Source of the DNA: Flavobacteriales bacterium
GTDB lineage: Bacteria > Bacteroidota > Bacteroidia > Flavobacteriales_F > PHOS-HE28
Assembly: GCA_016715995.1 (NCBI GenBank)
Contig: JADJXF010000011.1
Coordinates: 62,001-126,000 of the forward strand
Length of the DNA stretch: 64,000 nucleotides
Direction: 5' to 3'
The translations under genes were made by a program, and so were the position numbers. The notes under the pieces were generated by a model that had not been told where the DNA came from, did no database searches, and saw only the letters and a list, made by a program, of their open reading frames with translations. Of the stretch, positions 8,833-19,191 are shown piece by piece (the first letter of the stretch is position 1; each line of letters starts with the position of its first letter).

Positions 8833-10797
8833 TCAGTCCTTGGCCGGATGCAGCAGCAGGTTGCGCTTGTTGAAGTCGGCCGCCGCGTTGATCACGGCGC
8901 GGTAGGCCTCGTAGTGCTCCAGCGGCACATGCGTGGTGCGGTAGTACTCGATCACCTCCACCGTGATCTCGCCGTCCTTCTGGGTGGCGCTGCTCTTGAA
9001 CTCGGCTTGCACCTTCCCATCGATCTCCAACGTCTTGTGTATGCTCATCGGCGCGAGGTCGGTGACCGCCCAACCCTTGGGCACCTTCACCGTGATGCGC
9101 CGATCGTAGTAGCGGTTGAACCCGTCATCCACGGGCAGCTTGCGCGCCTTCTCCTGGTACATCTCCATCTGCGGGCCGATGAGATCGCCCACCTTCAGCA
9201 GCACATCCTCGCCTGCGCGGTTGGTGTAGAGCGGTGTTGTCACCGAGCCGCGGAAGATGAAGGGCTTCACGCCGAAGTACCGCTGCTCAGCATTCTCCAC
9301 GAGGATCTTGTGCTCGGTAGCGCCTTCGATCAAGTGCTTCTGGTGGTTGCCGATGATCTGCACTTGCTGCTCGGTGTCGAAGAAGGACCAGAAGTTCTGG
9401 ATGAAGTTGGCGTAGTAGCCGCTGAGCCTATTCTCTATGTCGATGGTGCATTCGCTGCCGTCCTCGTTGGGAGCGATGGTCAGCACCAGGTCGTGCCGGG
9501 TGCTTTCCGCCGGGAGTTCGGGGATGCGCTTCACGCTGCCCACGCCTGCGAAGAGCCCGTTGAGCTCCACGTTCTTGATGAAAAGGCCGTGGGTGCCCAT
9601 GTTCTCGGGTTCGAGGTAGCCCAGGCCCAGGCCGGCCGCAGCGGGGTCGAAGAACTTGTCGGGGCCGGGGAAGTAGAAGGTCAGGGTGCGCAGGTAGTTG
9701 TGTGCCTCGAATTCGCGGTCGAAGGGCGATTCATCGCGACTGCTGGTGACCACCAGCTGATGCTCGATGCCCGCCTCGCGCAGCAGGTTGGCATAGAGCC
9801 GTTGCAGGCCGAACTTGTTGCAGGTGCCCGTGCGCATGATCTCGTCCAGGTCGGCGAGCTTGCCTCCGCCGGTCTCTGCCATGCGGAAGTTTGTCCGCAC
9901 GTATTGCACCATGGTGCGGATCCGGTCCTCTTCGTCGCGAGCGAACGAAAGCCCCATCTTCTTCAGCACCGCGGCAAGCGATTTCTTCGTGCCTTTCTCC
10001 AAATCGGGGTACAGCGACTTGTGATAATTGCGCGTGGCAGGGGTGTAGCCGCTGATGTCGCGGAGGCTCCGCTCGGGAATGGCGTCGAGCTTGGCCACGA
10101 TGTACTTGCGGTAGCGGTTGGCCTCGGCGCTGCGCTCCTCCTCCATGGCGGGCACGCCGTGCAAGGTGAGGTGGTGCCTACGGACGCCAGCGAGCGATGA
10201 ATCCAGCTCGGGCAGGGGCACGCCGTTGTAGCCCTTGAAGGCGAAGCGCCAGCCTTCAGGCACCAGCACTTCGAAGCGCTGCTCAGCCACTGGGATGCTG
10301 AACTGCAGGCGCGTGAGGTCGCCTTGGACATCGGAGCTCTGCTTGCACAGCATGAGGTACTCGATGATGCTTCCGGGCTGCAGGCCCTCGAAGGCGAAAT
10401 AGAGTACGCTGCTGTTGTCCCGTTCGTCCGTGCCGCGCTTGAAGGCGTCCTCGCCGAGCTCATGCACCTTGCCGTCGGGGTTGACCGACCGGGCCTTGAT
10501 CCGGATCACGCGCTCGATGTGCCCAGCGCCGAGCTCGATGGTCTTGCTGGCGTCCACCGATGCCTGGTCGTGCAGGTAGCGCTGCAGGTGGAAGACCTCG
10601 AAGTAGGCGAGGTCCTGTCCGGAATTATCGTACTGCCCCAGGATGTTGCGCTTCAGCAGCACATCGCTGTCGGCGCCTTTCCGCAGGCTGTCCGGCACGG
10701 TGGGTTTGGGATCCCAGTCGTATTCGGTGAGCAGCTTGTGCTGGGCGGCGAGGGGCAGGCCAGTGGCCAGGGCCAGCAGGATGATCGCAAGGCGCAT
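8833..10797 (-). CDS. Exported DUF3857 / transglutaminase-like protein
   Basis: The start at 10797 gives a clean signal peptide (MRLAIILLALATGLPLAAQ). The first ~250 residues of the 654-aa product are a DUF3857-type beta domain (e.g. ERVIRIKARSVNPDGKVHEL). A transglutaminase-like fold follows, with a plausible triad: Cys in RTGTCNKFGLQRLYANLL, His in FEAHNYL and Asp in KFFDPA. The C-terminal beta domain resembles DUF3858. It is a paralogue of the next upstream gene (10808-12736), only 10 nt apart. Family members in Bacteroidota are periplasmic or outer-membrane associated and their substrates are not known. Cross-linking or peptidase activity is an inference from the triad. Confidence 0.8.
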   Translation of the reverse strand: MRLAIILLALATGLPLAAQHKLLTEYDWDPKPTVPDSLRKGADSDVLLKRNILGQYDNSGQDLAYFEVFHLQRYLHDQASVDASKTIELGAGHIERVIRIKARSVNPDGKVHELGEDAFKRGTDERDNSSVLYFAFEGLQPGSIIEYLMLCKQSSDVQGDLTRLQFSIPVAEQRFEVLVPEGWRFAFKGYNGVPLPELDSSLAGVRRHHLTLHGVPAMEEERSAEANRYRKYIVAKLDAIPERSLRDISGYTPATRNYHKSLYPDLEKGTKKSLAAVLKKMGLSFARDEEDRIRTMVQYVRTNFRMAETGGGKLADLDEIMRTGTCNKFGLQRLYANLLREAGIEHQLVVTSSRDESPFDREFEAHNYLRTLTFYFPGPDKFFDPAAAGLGLGYLEPENMGTHGLFIKNVELNGLFAGVGSVKRIPELPAESTRHDLVLTIAPNEDGSECTIDIENRLSGYYANFIQNFWSFFDTEQQVQIIGNHQKHLIEGATEHKILVENAEQRYFGVKPFIFRGSVTTPLYTNRAGEDVLLKVGDLIGPQMEMYQEKARKLPVDDGFNRYYDRRITVKVPKGWAVTDLAPMSIHKTLEIDGKVQAEFKSSATQKDGEITVEVIEYYRTTHVPLEHYEAYRAVINAAADFNKRNLLLHPAKD

Positions 10798-10807
10798 GGG
10801 TATTGGA

Positions 10808-12736
10808 TCAAGGGGTTTCAATCACGATGGTGCGGCCAAGTTCCTTCAATAAGCCGGAATTGGCGCTGCGCCAAGCTGGAAGCTCGGCTTCGAGCATCAA
10901 GGCATCGATGGAGAAGCTGCTGGTGCTGATCACGGCGTCGCCTTCGCGCAGCAACTCCACGTCATAACGGAAGGCCTCGTGCGCTGCCCCGTCCTTGCTC
11001 GGCACGCCGGAACAGCGCGCGCCAGCGGGCAGATCCAGGATCACCACGTTGCGGTGACTGATGCAATGCTCCAGTGAAACAGGCAGTGTACGGTCATTCC
11101 GGAAGCGCAGGTGCTTCCATGGATCGGACAGGGTAAGCGGAACATAACGCTTGCCATTCGCGACGTGCGCATGGTCCGGCACGCGGAAGTGGTAGCGGAT
11201 GGTGAGGGGCGCGTCCGGATCGTCGAGGCCGAGCACTTCGCTGCTATCCAGTTGGAACTTGTTGGAGCCTTTGGTCAACGTACCGCGCAAGGCCTCGTTC
11301 TGCTTGCCGGGTGGCACTTGGCGCAGGCGATGTGCCATGGTGTAGCGCTCGTAACCGGTGAATCGGATCACACCCTTGCCTACCAGCCCCTCGCCCTCCA
11401 ACCGGACACGCACCGAATCCGTGACGCTGCTGAAGGACGACGGCATGACGGGCACGCGCATCACCTCATAGCTGTCTTTGGTCATCGCCACCAAGGTCTG
11501 CTTGCCTTGGATGAAGCCGCTAGGAACGCCGAAGGCGTTGGAGGCCGCCGTGCCATCGAGGAAGAGCGTGGTGTCTTGCAGGCGCAGCGCGACGATCATA
11601 TGATTGTCATTGGCGCCTGTGGGCAGATCGGTGTAGCGATAGGGTATCTCGCGCGTGCCGACCCACGCCAGATGGCTATCCAGGCCCTGCGCGCGCAGGA
11701 GCGTGTGCATCAGGTTGCTCATGCCCTTGCAATCGCCGTAGCGCGTTCGGCACACGTCGATCGCCGGGGCCGGGACAAGGCCATTCATGCCGTCCTCGAT
11801 GGCCACGTAGTGGATGCGGTCCTGTATCCACCGGTAGATTCGGGCGGCTTTCTCGCGATCGGTGGACGCGCCGGTTGCGATGGAGTCGCTCAAGGCCTGG
11901 AGCTCCCGTGCGGGCGCGCCCCAAGTGTCCTTGATGTGGCCGCTGTACCAATCGTACAGGCGGTCGAGGTCGCTGCGCTTCGCGTCGCTCCCCGGCAGGC
12001 GGACCACGAGTTGGGCGTGCGGCGCATAGTAGCGCGCGGAGGGCGCGTTCACATCGTAGTGCAGCGCAGGCACCTGCTTCATGGTGAAGCGCTGCACGCG
12101 CTTTCCCTTCTCGATGCGGTCGCTCTTGATCACGAGGCTGTCCCGCAGATGGAAGGTCCGCACATCCACCTCGATTCCCGGATCGCTCACCACGGTCAAT
12201 GTGCTCTCGACGGTGGGGCGGTAGCTCGCGAAGAAGTGGCCCGCCACGAATCGCGCATCCGGATAGGCGATGGTGTGCTCGATGTGGGCGATGGCACCGG
12301 AGACGAGCGAGGGCATCACGAAGCTCGCGATGCGCGAATCGTCGTGGAAGATGTGGTCTTCGCGCTCGTCGCGGTGGCTCACCGATCGCACGGGCACACG
12401 CTTGCGCTTGCCGCCGTTGGGGACCAGCGTGTAGGCCTCGAGACGCTCCAACGGGATGAGGCCGCTGTAGCGGATCACCTCCTCTTGCGCGGTGCCGGTC
12501 TGGTCCTTCAGCATCAGTTCCTGCTCCTCGGTCTCGCGCCGGGCGGTGAAACCCTTCTCCGTTCGCTCGATGCGGTACGTGGTGTTGCGCTTCAGGAACA
12601 CCGACGATTGGTCCTGCCATGCCCGGCGCATGGAGATGAGCAGCTCGTCGGCAGGCTGGGCGGAGCCCGCCACGGCCAAGAGCCACAACATGACCAGTCC
12701 GGTCGCTCGCTTGCTATTTGCCGATCTCCACCACAT
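10808..12736 (-). CDS. Exported DUF3857 / transglutaminase-like protein
   Basis: A 642-aa protein with an N-terminal signal (RATGLVMLWLLAVAGSAQ), a DUF3857-like domain and a transglutaminase core. The catalytic triad is easy to see: Cys in CRTRYGDCKGMSNLMHTLL, His in GANDNHMIVAL and Asp in TLFLDGTA. RIYRWIQDRIHYVAIEDG is the typical helix before the Cys. The ATG at 12736 lies inside the end of the upstream gene (23-nt overlap), implying coupled translation. A second in-frame ATG at 12691 would shorten the signal. Its partner at 8833-10797 is a paralogue. Confidence 0.85.
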   Translation of the reverse strand: MWWRSANSKRATGLVMLWLLAVAGSAQPADELLISMRRAWQDQSSVFLKRNTTYRIERTEKGFTARRETEEQELMLKDQTGTAQEEVIRYSGLIPLERLEAYTLVPNGGKRKRVPVRSVSHRDEREDHIFHDDSRIASFVMPSLVSGAIAHIEHTIAYPDARFVAGHFFASYRPTVESTLTVVSDPGIEVDVRTFHLRDSLVIKSDRIEKGKRVQRFTMKQVPALHYDVNAPSARYYAPHAQLVVRLPGSDAKRSDLDRLYDWYSGHIKDTWGAPARELQALSDSIATGASTDREKAARIYRWIQDRIHYVAIEDGMNGLVPAPAIDVCRTRYGDCKGMSNLMHTLLRAQGLDSHLAWVGTREIPYRYTDLPTGANDNHMIVALRLQDTTLFLDGTAASNAFGVPSGFIQGKQTLVAMTKDSYEVMRVPVMPSSFSSVTDSVRVRLEGEGLVGKGVIRFTGYERYTMAHRLRQVPPGKQNEALRGTLTKGSNKFQLDSSEVLGLDDPDAPLTIRYHFRVPDHAHVANGKRYVPLTLSDPWKHLRFRNDRTLPVSLEHCISHRNVVILDLPAGARCSGVPSKDGAAHEAFRYDVELLREGDAVISTSSFSIDALMLEAELPAWRSANSGLLKELGRTIVIETP

Positions 12737-15700
12737 CGTCGTTCCTCATGCGATAGGTCGCCAGGCGCTTGCCCGTGCGGTCATGCACCGTCCACGGGCC
12801 GTGCATCTGGCCATGCACATAGGTGACGCGCTCACGCACCTGACCATTGTCCCAGTAGATGATGCGTTCGCCATGCAACTGGCCATCAACGTACGGCAAG
12901 GATTCCATCGTTTTGCCGTTGGGGTAGTACTCCATGCTCGTGCCCTCCACTTGCCCGGCCTTGTTCATCGTCTTCTCCATCAGCTGGCCATTGGCGTGGT
13001 ACTCGATGAATTCCCCATCGATCGCTCCGTTGCGGTAGGACATCGTTCGCGATACGGCGCCATCGGGGAAACGCGTCTCGAGCCGAGCGAGGCCGAGGTT
13101 GAGACGGATGGTGTCCTTCACACTGCCATCGGCGGCCGGGGAGCCGTAGGCCACCAGGTCGTCCTTATGATAGAAGCGCACCATCTGCGGCACGCCATCG
13201 TAGGTGTAGCTGACGGTGGGGCCGTGCTGCTCGCCATTCTCATAGACTCGCAGGAAGGCGATTTTACCGTTCGCGTGATACTCGCGCGATGCACCTTCAC
13301 GCAAGCCGCTCCGGTAAGTGGTCTCAAAGCGAATGGTGCCGTCCATGTGGTACTGCTTCACTTCGCCCTCCTCTTCACCCATCACGTAGGCCGTCTCGCT
13401 GCGTTTCTTTCCATTCGGGTGGTAGTGAATCCAGGTGCCGTGGCGGTCGCCATTGAGGTAGCTGCCCTCCAACTCGGTGCCCCCGTCCGGATAGAGCCAT
13501 ATGGATTTGCCATGTAGCCATCCGTTCATCATGCCCAGGCGCTGCATCACCTTGCCATTGGGGTATTTCGTCACGAGCTCGAAGGGGCCAGCAGGCACCA
13601 CAGCCCGCCCGTATTCCACGCCCTGTTCATCGTAGTCCACGCGCTCGGCGATGGCTCCCGCATCGTAGCGCTCGGCATACACCCGCTTGCCATCGGGATC
13701 GAAGTACTCCTGCCAGCCCTCGCGCGATCCATCGACATAGTATTCGATGGTCCGCTGCGTGCCATTGGCGTAGAAGCGGCGCAGCACGCCCTCGACATTG
13801 CTGCCCTTCATCTGGCCTCGCTCGGACACCTGCCCTGAGCGGAAGTAGCGCGTGTAGGCGCGGTAGGTGTTCCCCTCCCGCTCGTAGTACTCGTCCTGCC
13901 GGGTGAGGAAGCCCCCCTCATCGAAGTACTTGTGGATACCAGTCTCTGTGCCCTTCGCATAGTTCTCCTCGCTGTCGAGCGTGCCATCGGGGTGGTAATA
14001 CTTCCACAACCCGTCCTTGGCGCCTTCATCCAGGTACAGGCCCTCCACGCGCACCGTGCCATCGGGATGATAGCCCTTCAGCTGGAACTTTCCTTTGGAT
14101 CGCGTGCCTTGGCCCAGCACCTTTCCGTCGAGCCCGTAGTACACATAGCGAACGAGCAGGTCGTTCTTGTACTCCATGTCCATGTGGCGACTGCCATTCT
14201 TGTTGAACTCCTCGCGCAGGCCTTGGAGCTTACCGCCCTCGCCATAGCGCTCGATCTTCCGCAAGGTGCCCCATTCATCGTAGGTGCGCACCTCACCGAT
14301 TGGCGATCCGGCCTTCAGGGTGCCTTCCTTCGACACCTTGCCGTTCGGGTGCCAGTTCTTCCATCCGCCCTCGCCCTTGCCCGCCACGTAGCTGTACTCT
14401 TCCGCTTTCTGGCCGTTGGCGTGGTACTCCACATGGGTGCCGGTGCGCTGGTCGTCCTTGAAATCGCCGGTGTACTGCGGCGCGCCATTGGCGTGGAACT
14501 GCCGCGCGGAGCCATCGGTTTTGCCTGCCTTCAACGCGTATTCCCACTCCACCATGCCACCGGGACGGTACTCGGTCACCGGTCCGGTCCAGGCATCGTC
14601 CACGGCCACCTTGCATCCGCGCCGGCCGCCGAGGCGGTAGTAGTTGCAGCTCGGGCCGTTGCGCTTCCCCCTCGCGCATGACGGTTGAATCCTGCTTGTT
14701 GCCGGTGTCGTGATAATTCAGGATGAGGCCATTGAACTTGCCGTTGCGGTAATCGCCCTCGCTTTCCAGCGCGCCGCTGCGGCTCCAATGGGTCCAGCGG
14801 CCTTCGCGTTCGCCGCCGCTGTTGAAGCTGCCGCGACCGCTCACGCGCCCGCCGTTGCTGAAGACCACCCATTCGCCGGTGTTCTTGCCGGTCTTAAGAT
14901 CGCCAGGCCCGTAGGCGAGGAGGTCATCGGAATCGTTGTATAGGTGCGCCAGCATCGGGCCATCCTCCTTCTCCGGAAACATCTGGTAGTGCTCTTGCAT
15001 TACGCCGATGAGCCAGTTCCTGAACTCGACGACCTTGGCCTTGTTCTTCACCGCCGCGCTGTTCACCTGCGCATTGCTGCTGGCGATGAGGCAGTGGTAC
15101 ACGTAGGCCTCGAACTTTCCTTCATCCATGATGGCCTTCACCATGGGGCCATAGAACTTCTCGTAGAATCCCGGCCGCCCGCCCTTGCGCTCCGCGAGCG
15201 ACTTAAAGAGCACGTGTGACTGTCGGCAAGTGGGGTAGGTCAGATCAGGTTTCACCTTGTACTTGGGATCCATGGCCACCTTGCTCTTGATCAGCAGGTC
15301 GATATCGTCGAGGTCGTCGCCGGCGATGGAGAGGTCGTATCCCGTGCGTGCGGGCTCTGCGCTTCCGCCCAGGCACTTGTCGTACATGACCAGCAGCTGC
15401 TCGGCCTTCCGGTCGTCGAAGCGCACGAGTTGGGCCATCATGTACGCAAGGGCCGCTTGCGACGGCTTGTCCTCGCTCTGAGCCATGTCTCCAAGCAGCA
15501 TATGCGCGTCGCGTTGGAATGGGAAGCGACGGGCATTGTCCTATGGCCAGCCGCATCGCCGCGTTGCGATCGCCCTTCTTCGCGAGGGCAAGGGCCTTCA
15601 CATGCCGCCCCCGGAAATTGCCGGGAAGCTCGGCGATGACAGAGTCGCACGCCTGAATGGTGGCGTCGTGGCGCTCTTGGTCGAGCAGGATGGCGGTGCG

Positions 15701-16003
15701 CATGAGCATGAACGCGCTGCTCATCTCCCCGCGCAGCGCCATGCCCTCCATGCAGGTCTTCTCGGCGCTGGCAAGGGCCGCTTGATCCACAAGGAAACGA
15801 ATGCGGGTCAAGAGGCTGCGCTCATAGAGCGAATCGCTGCGGTGTATGGTGGCCAGCATGTTCAGCGCCTCATCGCCCTTGCTCTGCTCGGCAAGGACCA
15901 TCGCTTCGCCGATTGTGGCATGGCCATAGCCGCGATCGAATCGGTGCTGGCCGCTGGCCGCATGCACGAGAAGGAGGAAGGGGATCAATGGAATGATGCG
16001 CAT
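12714..16003 (-). pseudogene. Exported TPR + MORN/YwqK-repeat protein, split by two apparent frameshifts
   Basis: Three consecutive reading frames make one logical ~1,096-codon protein. The first (from ATG 16003) has a signal peptide (MRIIPLIPFLLLVHAASG) and TPR-like helices. Near 15540 the frame must shift by one base (after MRLAI, continuing DNARRFPFQRDAHMLLGDMA). At a run of five C (14667-14671, plus strand) it shifts again (REGKRNGPSCNYYRLGG). The rest is >20 YwqK/MORN-type repeats with YHANGQ, HPNGK and PDGT turns. Both events look like one extra base. The total length modulo 3 agrees. They may be assembly errors, in which case this is a single intact exported repeat protein. Repeats of this kind usually form elongated beta structures. 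Confidence 0.75.
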
Positions 16004-16007
16004 GGTC

Positions 16008-16946
16008 TCAATTGCAGTGGGTTCGTCGGAGGTCGATCATCTCGTTGCCGTACATGCGTGTGAAGCCGAGCGCGAGGGCCCGCTCCATGGCGGTGCATGC
16101 GGCCTTGGTATTCCTGGCGGCCAGTTCGATGTGGGCGAGGTTGCGGTAGGCGTAGGGGTTGTTGCCATCCAAGGCGATGGACTGTTCCACATCCTTCCGC
16201 GCTCCCTTGATATCGCCTACGCCTAGTTTGGAGAAGCCGCGGTTGCTGAGAAGGCGGGAATCCTTGCGGCCCAGCTTCTCCGCCTCGGCGTAATAGGTGA
16301 GCGCCTCGGCGTGCCTGCCGCAGGTGCCGAGGAAATAGCCGGTGTTGATCCATCCGGCTGTGCTCTTAGGGTCCAAGTGGATCATGGCCTTGAGCATGCG
16401 GAAGGCCGTGGCGGTATCGCCCAGTTCGCTGGCGGCGAGGGCCATGTTGTTCAGCGCGGTCTGGCTCACGCTGTCCATGGCGAGCGCGCGCTCGCAATCC
16501 GCCTTCGCGCTCGCATGCTTCCTGGATTGCAGGCTGTTCCACGCCCGCCGGTTCAAGGCCTCGATCAACGACGCGGTGTCGGGCGCATGTTCCACCGCCA
16601 GGTCCAGGTCGGCTTCGGCGCGGTCGAACATGCGCAGGTCGTTGTACAGGTCGCCGCGGTAAAGGAGCACTTTGAAATGATGCGGCTCGCGGTTGAGCAC
16701 CTCCTGCAAGGCATGCATGTGCTCCTGCACCTGCTCGCCGCTCCGGATGCGGCACGAGGCGCGGATCAGCACCGCATCGGACAATGGAGGCTCGCGCTGC
16801 AGCAGCGGGGCCAACAGACGGTCGGCCTCACGGCATTCTTTCTTCCGGGCGTGCTCCCCCGCGATGCGGATGATCGTCGTGTCAGGCTGCTGGGCTTGCA
16901 AAACGGATAGCGCCAGCACGGCGCAGGCAGTGGGCGTGCGCTTCAC
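16008..16946 (-). CDS. Exported TPR-repeat protein
   Basis: The chosen start is a GTG at 16946 that overlaps the stop of the upstream gene (GTGA). It yields a signal peptide VKRTPTACAVLALSVLQAQ, whereas the longer in-frame ATG start gives an implausible basic leader. The 312-aa product has about six tetratricopeptide repeats, e.g. ALNNMALAASELGDTATAF and GWINTGYFLGTCGRHAEAL. The C-terminus AACTAMERALALGFTRMYG is closely similar to the end of the neighbouring TPR protein (ACDAFEEAISRGFTAQYG), so the two arose by duplication. A protein-interaction role in the periplasm is inferred. Confidence 0.82.
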   Translation of the reverse strand: MKRTPTACAVLALSVLQAQQPDTTIIRIAGEHARKKECREADRLLAPLLQREPPLSDAVLIRASCRIRSGEQVQEHMHALQEVLNREPHHFKVLLYRGDLYNDLRMFDRAEADLDLAVEHAPDTASLIEALNRRAWNSLQSRKHASAKADCERALAMDSVSQTALNNMALAASELGDTATAFRMLKAMIHLDPKSTAGWINTGYFLGTCGRHAEALTYYAEAEKLGRKDSRLLSNRGFSKLGVGDIKGARKDVEQSIALDGNNPYAYRNLAHIELAARNTKAACTAMERALALGFTRMYGNEMIDLRRTHCN

Positions 16947-17890
16947 GGTGTGCAGTATTCGCGGCGCAGCTGCTCCACCTCGGGTCCGTATTGCGCAGTG
17001 AATCCCCGACTGATGGCCTCCTCGAACGCATCGCACGCCTTGCCCTTCTCTTTCTTCGCCTGCCAAACGAGGCCCAGATTGCGGTGGGCGTAGCTGTTGG
17101 CCGGATAGAGCTTGATGGAACGCTGGACGTTGCGTAGAGCCTCATCCACCGAACCGATCCTTAACTGGGCATATGCAAGGTTGTTCAGCACCACGGCGTC
17201 GTCAGGCGTGAGCTTGCGGGCCTTATCGAACCATCGCATGGCCTCGGCATGATCGCCCTGATTGCTTGCCAGGAAGCCGAGGTTGTTGAGGATCACCACT
17301 TCTTCGGGCTTCTGCGCATGAAGCTTCAGGTAGATGGTCTTCGCCTCGTCGGGTCGCCCGAGATCATCGAGCACCGCGGCCTTGTTGGAAAGCGAGCCCC
17401 AATCGTCGGGCTTCAGGGCCAATGCGTTGTCGTAGGACCTGAGGGCATCCTGGAATTTCCGCATCTGACCATAAGCCGCGCCCATGTTGAGGTAAAACGA
17501 AGCGCTGTCCTCGGCTTTGCGGCAACGAGCCAGGCCTGATTCGAGGTCGGCCAACGAACGGTCGGGCATGCTGGTGGAGAGGTAGTAGGAGGCCCGGTTG
17601 AGGTAGGGTCCGATGCTATCAGGTCTCAGTCGCATCGCCTCGGTCACATCCTCGAAAGCTTCCTGCGTCCGGCCCAGGTGGCTGAATAGGATGGCGCTCC
17701 GTTGCATGCGCGCCCTGTACTCCCAATCGGGCCGCTTGACCAATCGGTCGAGGATCTTCACCGCTTGAGCATGCTTGCCCACGCTATCCAGCCGCGTCGC
17801 TTCGTCATATTCGCGCTGGAATGCGTCGGCCTGACCGAAGGTCATGGCCGGGGCCAGCAGGAAGCATAGGTATGCGTGCACGCGGGTCAT
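16943..17890 (-). CDS. Exported TPR-repeat protein, first gene of the TPR/MORN/transglutaminase operon
   Basis: The start at 17890 gives a signal peptide (MTRVHAYLCFLLAPAMTFGQ). The longer in-frame extension upstream runs antisense through the 17969-18595 gene and is rejected. The 315-aa product carries roughly seven TPR motifs, such as SFYLNMGAAYGQMRKFQDAL, AVVLNNLAYAQLRIGSVDEA and YAHRNLGLVWQAKKEKGKAC. It opens an operon of overlapping or nearly touching genes that runs down to 7896. The role is probably as a scaffold in the same envelope assembly as its neighbours. No catalytic motif is seen. Confidence 0.85.
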   Translation of the reverse strand: MTRVHAYLCFLLAPAMTFGQADAFQREYDEATRLDSVGKHAQAVKILDRLVKRPDWEYRARMQRSAILFSHLGRTQEAFEDVTEAMRLRPDSIGPYLNRASYYLSTSMPDRSLADLESGLARCRKAEDSASFYLNMGAAYGQMRKFQDALRSYDNALALKPDDWGSLSNKAAVLDDLGRPDEAKTIYLKLHAQKPEEVVILNNLGFLASNQGDHAEAMRWFDKARKLTPDDAVVLNNLAYAQLRIGSVDEALRNVQRSIKLYPANSYAHRNLGLVWQAKKEKGKACDAFEEAISRGFTAQYGPEVEQLRREYCTP

Positions 17891-17968
17891 AACGGTGGCA
17901 AAATAGCGTGCGGGCCGCAACGGCCAAGCATGCCGGCCTGAGACCGTTACTTCGCGGCGGACCAGCGG

Positions 17969-18595
17969 ATGAAAAGAGGAGTGATCATCGGTATGGCGGT
18001 GGCTTCCATGGTCATCGTGGGAGGCTTGCTCGTGGGCGCCGAAACGGAAGGTGCTGCGATCGAGCGCTATTCCCTCACGAATGATGAGGTGGCGCTGCTG
18101 CAGGACGGCGACCTCATCCTTCGGCGTGGTCATGGCTGGGTGAGCGATGTGATCGCCAACGTGCTTAAAGAGGAGTATGACCTCTCGCATTGCGGCATCA
18201 TCGCCGAGCACGAGGGCGGATTGTGGGTGATCCATTCCGTGTCGAACAGCGTGTCCGATTCGGATGGCATGCAGGCCCACCGGCTGCAGGCCTTCGTTTC
18301 CCAAAGCAAGCACGGAAGCGTGGTGGTGACGCGGCTGCGCACCGATCGAGACCGGAGCGGCATCGCCTTGCGGGCCAAGCACTACCTGCGCCGCAAAGTG
18401 CCGTTCGACCATCGCTTCGATCGGAATGACACCACCAGTTTGTTCTGCTCCGAGCTGATTGCCCGCATCCTCCAGGATGGCTATGGCTTGGCGGTGTTCG
18501 ACAGCACCGAGAGCGACCTCGCGGTCAGTGGGCGCTTCATGCGCTTCCTCGACTCCGAGCGGTTCGAGATGGTGCTGGATCACCAGAAACACTGA
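17969..18595 (+). CDS. YiiX-like permuted NlpC/P60 (papain-like) amidase
   Basis: A 208-aa protein with an N-terminal hydrophobic segment (VIIGMAVASMVIVGGLLVGA), so it is exported or membrane-anchored. It has the two landmarks of the YiiX/permuted papain family: His74 in YDLSHCGII near the N-terminus and Cys160 in SLFCSELI near the C-terminus, in permuted order relative to NlpC/P60. LLQDGDLILRRG is the typical domain opening. Members hydrolyse amide bonds in cell-wall or lipid-linked substrates; the actual substrate here is unknown. It is transcribed divergently from the TPR operon and ends at a shared hairpin terminator. Confidence 0.8.
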   Translation: MKRGVIIGMAVASMVIVGGLLVGAETEGAAIERYSLTNDEVALLQDGDLILRRGHGWVSDVIANVLKEEYDLSHCGIIAEHEGGLWVIHSVSNSVSDSDGMQAHRLQAFVSQSKHGSVVVTRLRTDRDRSGIALRAKHYLRRKVPFDHRFDRNDTTSLFCSELIARILQDGYGLAVFDSTESDLAVSGRFMRFLDSERFEMVLDHQKH

Positions 18596-18633
18596 CCCCG
18601 GAGCCAGCGCCTTTCGGGCCATGCTCCGGGGTC
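18594..18633. terminator. Bidirectional hairpin terminator between convergent genes
   Basis: GACCCCGGAGC (18594-18604) and GCTCCGGGGTC (18623-18633) form a perfect 11-bp stem with an 18-nt loop. It lies between the plus-strand YiiX-like gene (its stop overlaps the first arm) and the minus-strand lipoprotein gene ending at 18651. Confidence 0.7.
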
Positions 18634-18650
18634 GGTTGATTGGATCGCGC

Positions 18651-19121
18651 TTATTGCGCGGCTTCTTCCAGCACTTCGCCGTTCTCCTCGATCACCTCAC
18701 TCCCGTCCTCCATCAGGGAATCCAGGTTCATCAAGTCGCCGCCTTCGGTGTCACCGCCTTCTTCCTTGGCCATGTCCACCAGCCATTTGCCGTCCATCTG
18801 CACCAAGGTCACCGTCTCGTCGGCGTCTTTGCCCTCCCCTCGGTAGGTCACGGTGGCCTTTTCGCCCTCGATCTTCTCGCCCAGGATCTTGAATCCGGAC
18901 TTCTCCTTGGCGGCATCACCCATCATCTTCATCATCGGGGCGATCATGTCCAACATGGCAACGGTCTTCTCCGTGCCGAGCTTCTTCGCGGCATCGAAAT
19001 CCTGCTTGTTCAGCGCGGTGAGGTACTTCTCCGCCACTTGGGTGGGGGTATCGGCAGCACCGCCGCCGCAAGCTGCGAGGAGGGCGGCCACGGCCAGGGA
19101 AAGGAGGGAACGGGTCTTCAT
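18651..19121 (-). CDS. Lipoprotein, DUF4878-like
   Basis: The start at 19121 gives a lipoprotein signal: MKTRSLLSLAVAALLAAC, with the lipobox Cys followed by GGG. The mature part (~138 aa) begins DTPTQVAEKYLTALNKQDFD and has the short NTF2-like fold pattern of DUF4878 proteins, with TVTYRGEGKDADETVTLVQM. The tail is very acidic (EENGEVLEEAAQ). The family is widespread in Bacteroidota and has no established function. It lies 70 nt downstream of the WbqC-like gene on the same strand. Confidence 0.75.
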   Translation of the reverse strand: MKTRSLLSLAVAALLAACGGGAADTPTQVAEKYLTALNKQDFDAAKKLGTEKTVAMLDMIAPMMKMMGDAAKEKSGFKILGEKIEGEKATVTYRGEGKDADETVTLVQMDGKWLVDMAKEEGGDTEGGDLMNLDSLMEDGSEVIEENGEVLEEAAQ

Positions 19122-19191
19122 GGGGTTGGTTGGTGAAAGTGGAATTGGGCGGCAAAAGAAGGGAATTTCGCTGAAAGCGAGCCGATGCGCC

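Noticed and set aside
16943..18622. A 559-residue minus-strand ORF covering the YiiX-like gene region
   Set aside because: Only its last 315 codons (from 17890) read as TPR protein with a signal peptide. The rest is the complement of the 17969-18595 gene and has no protein-like character.
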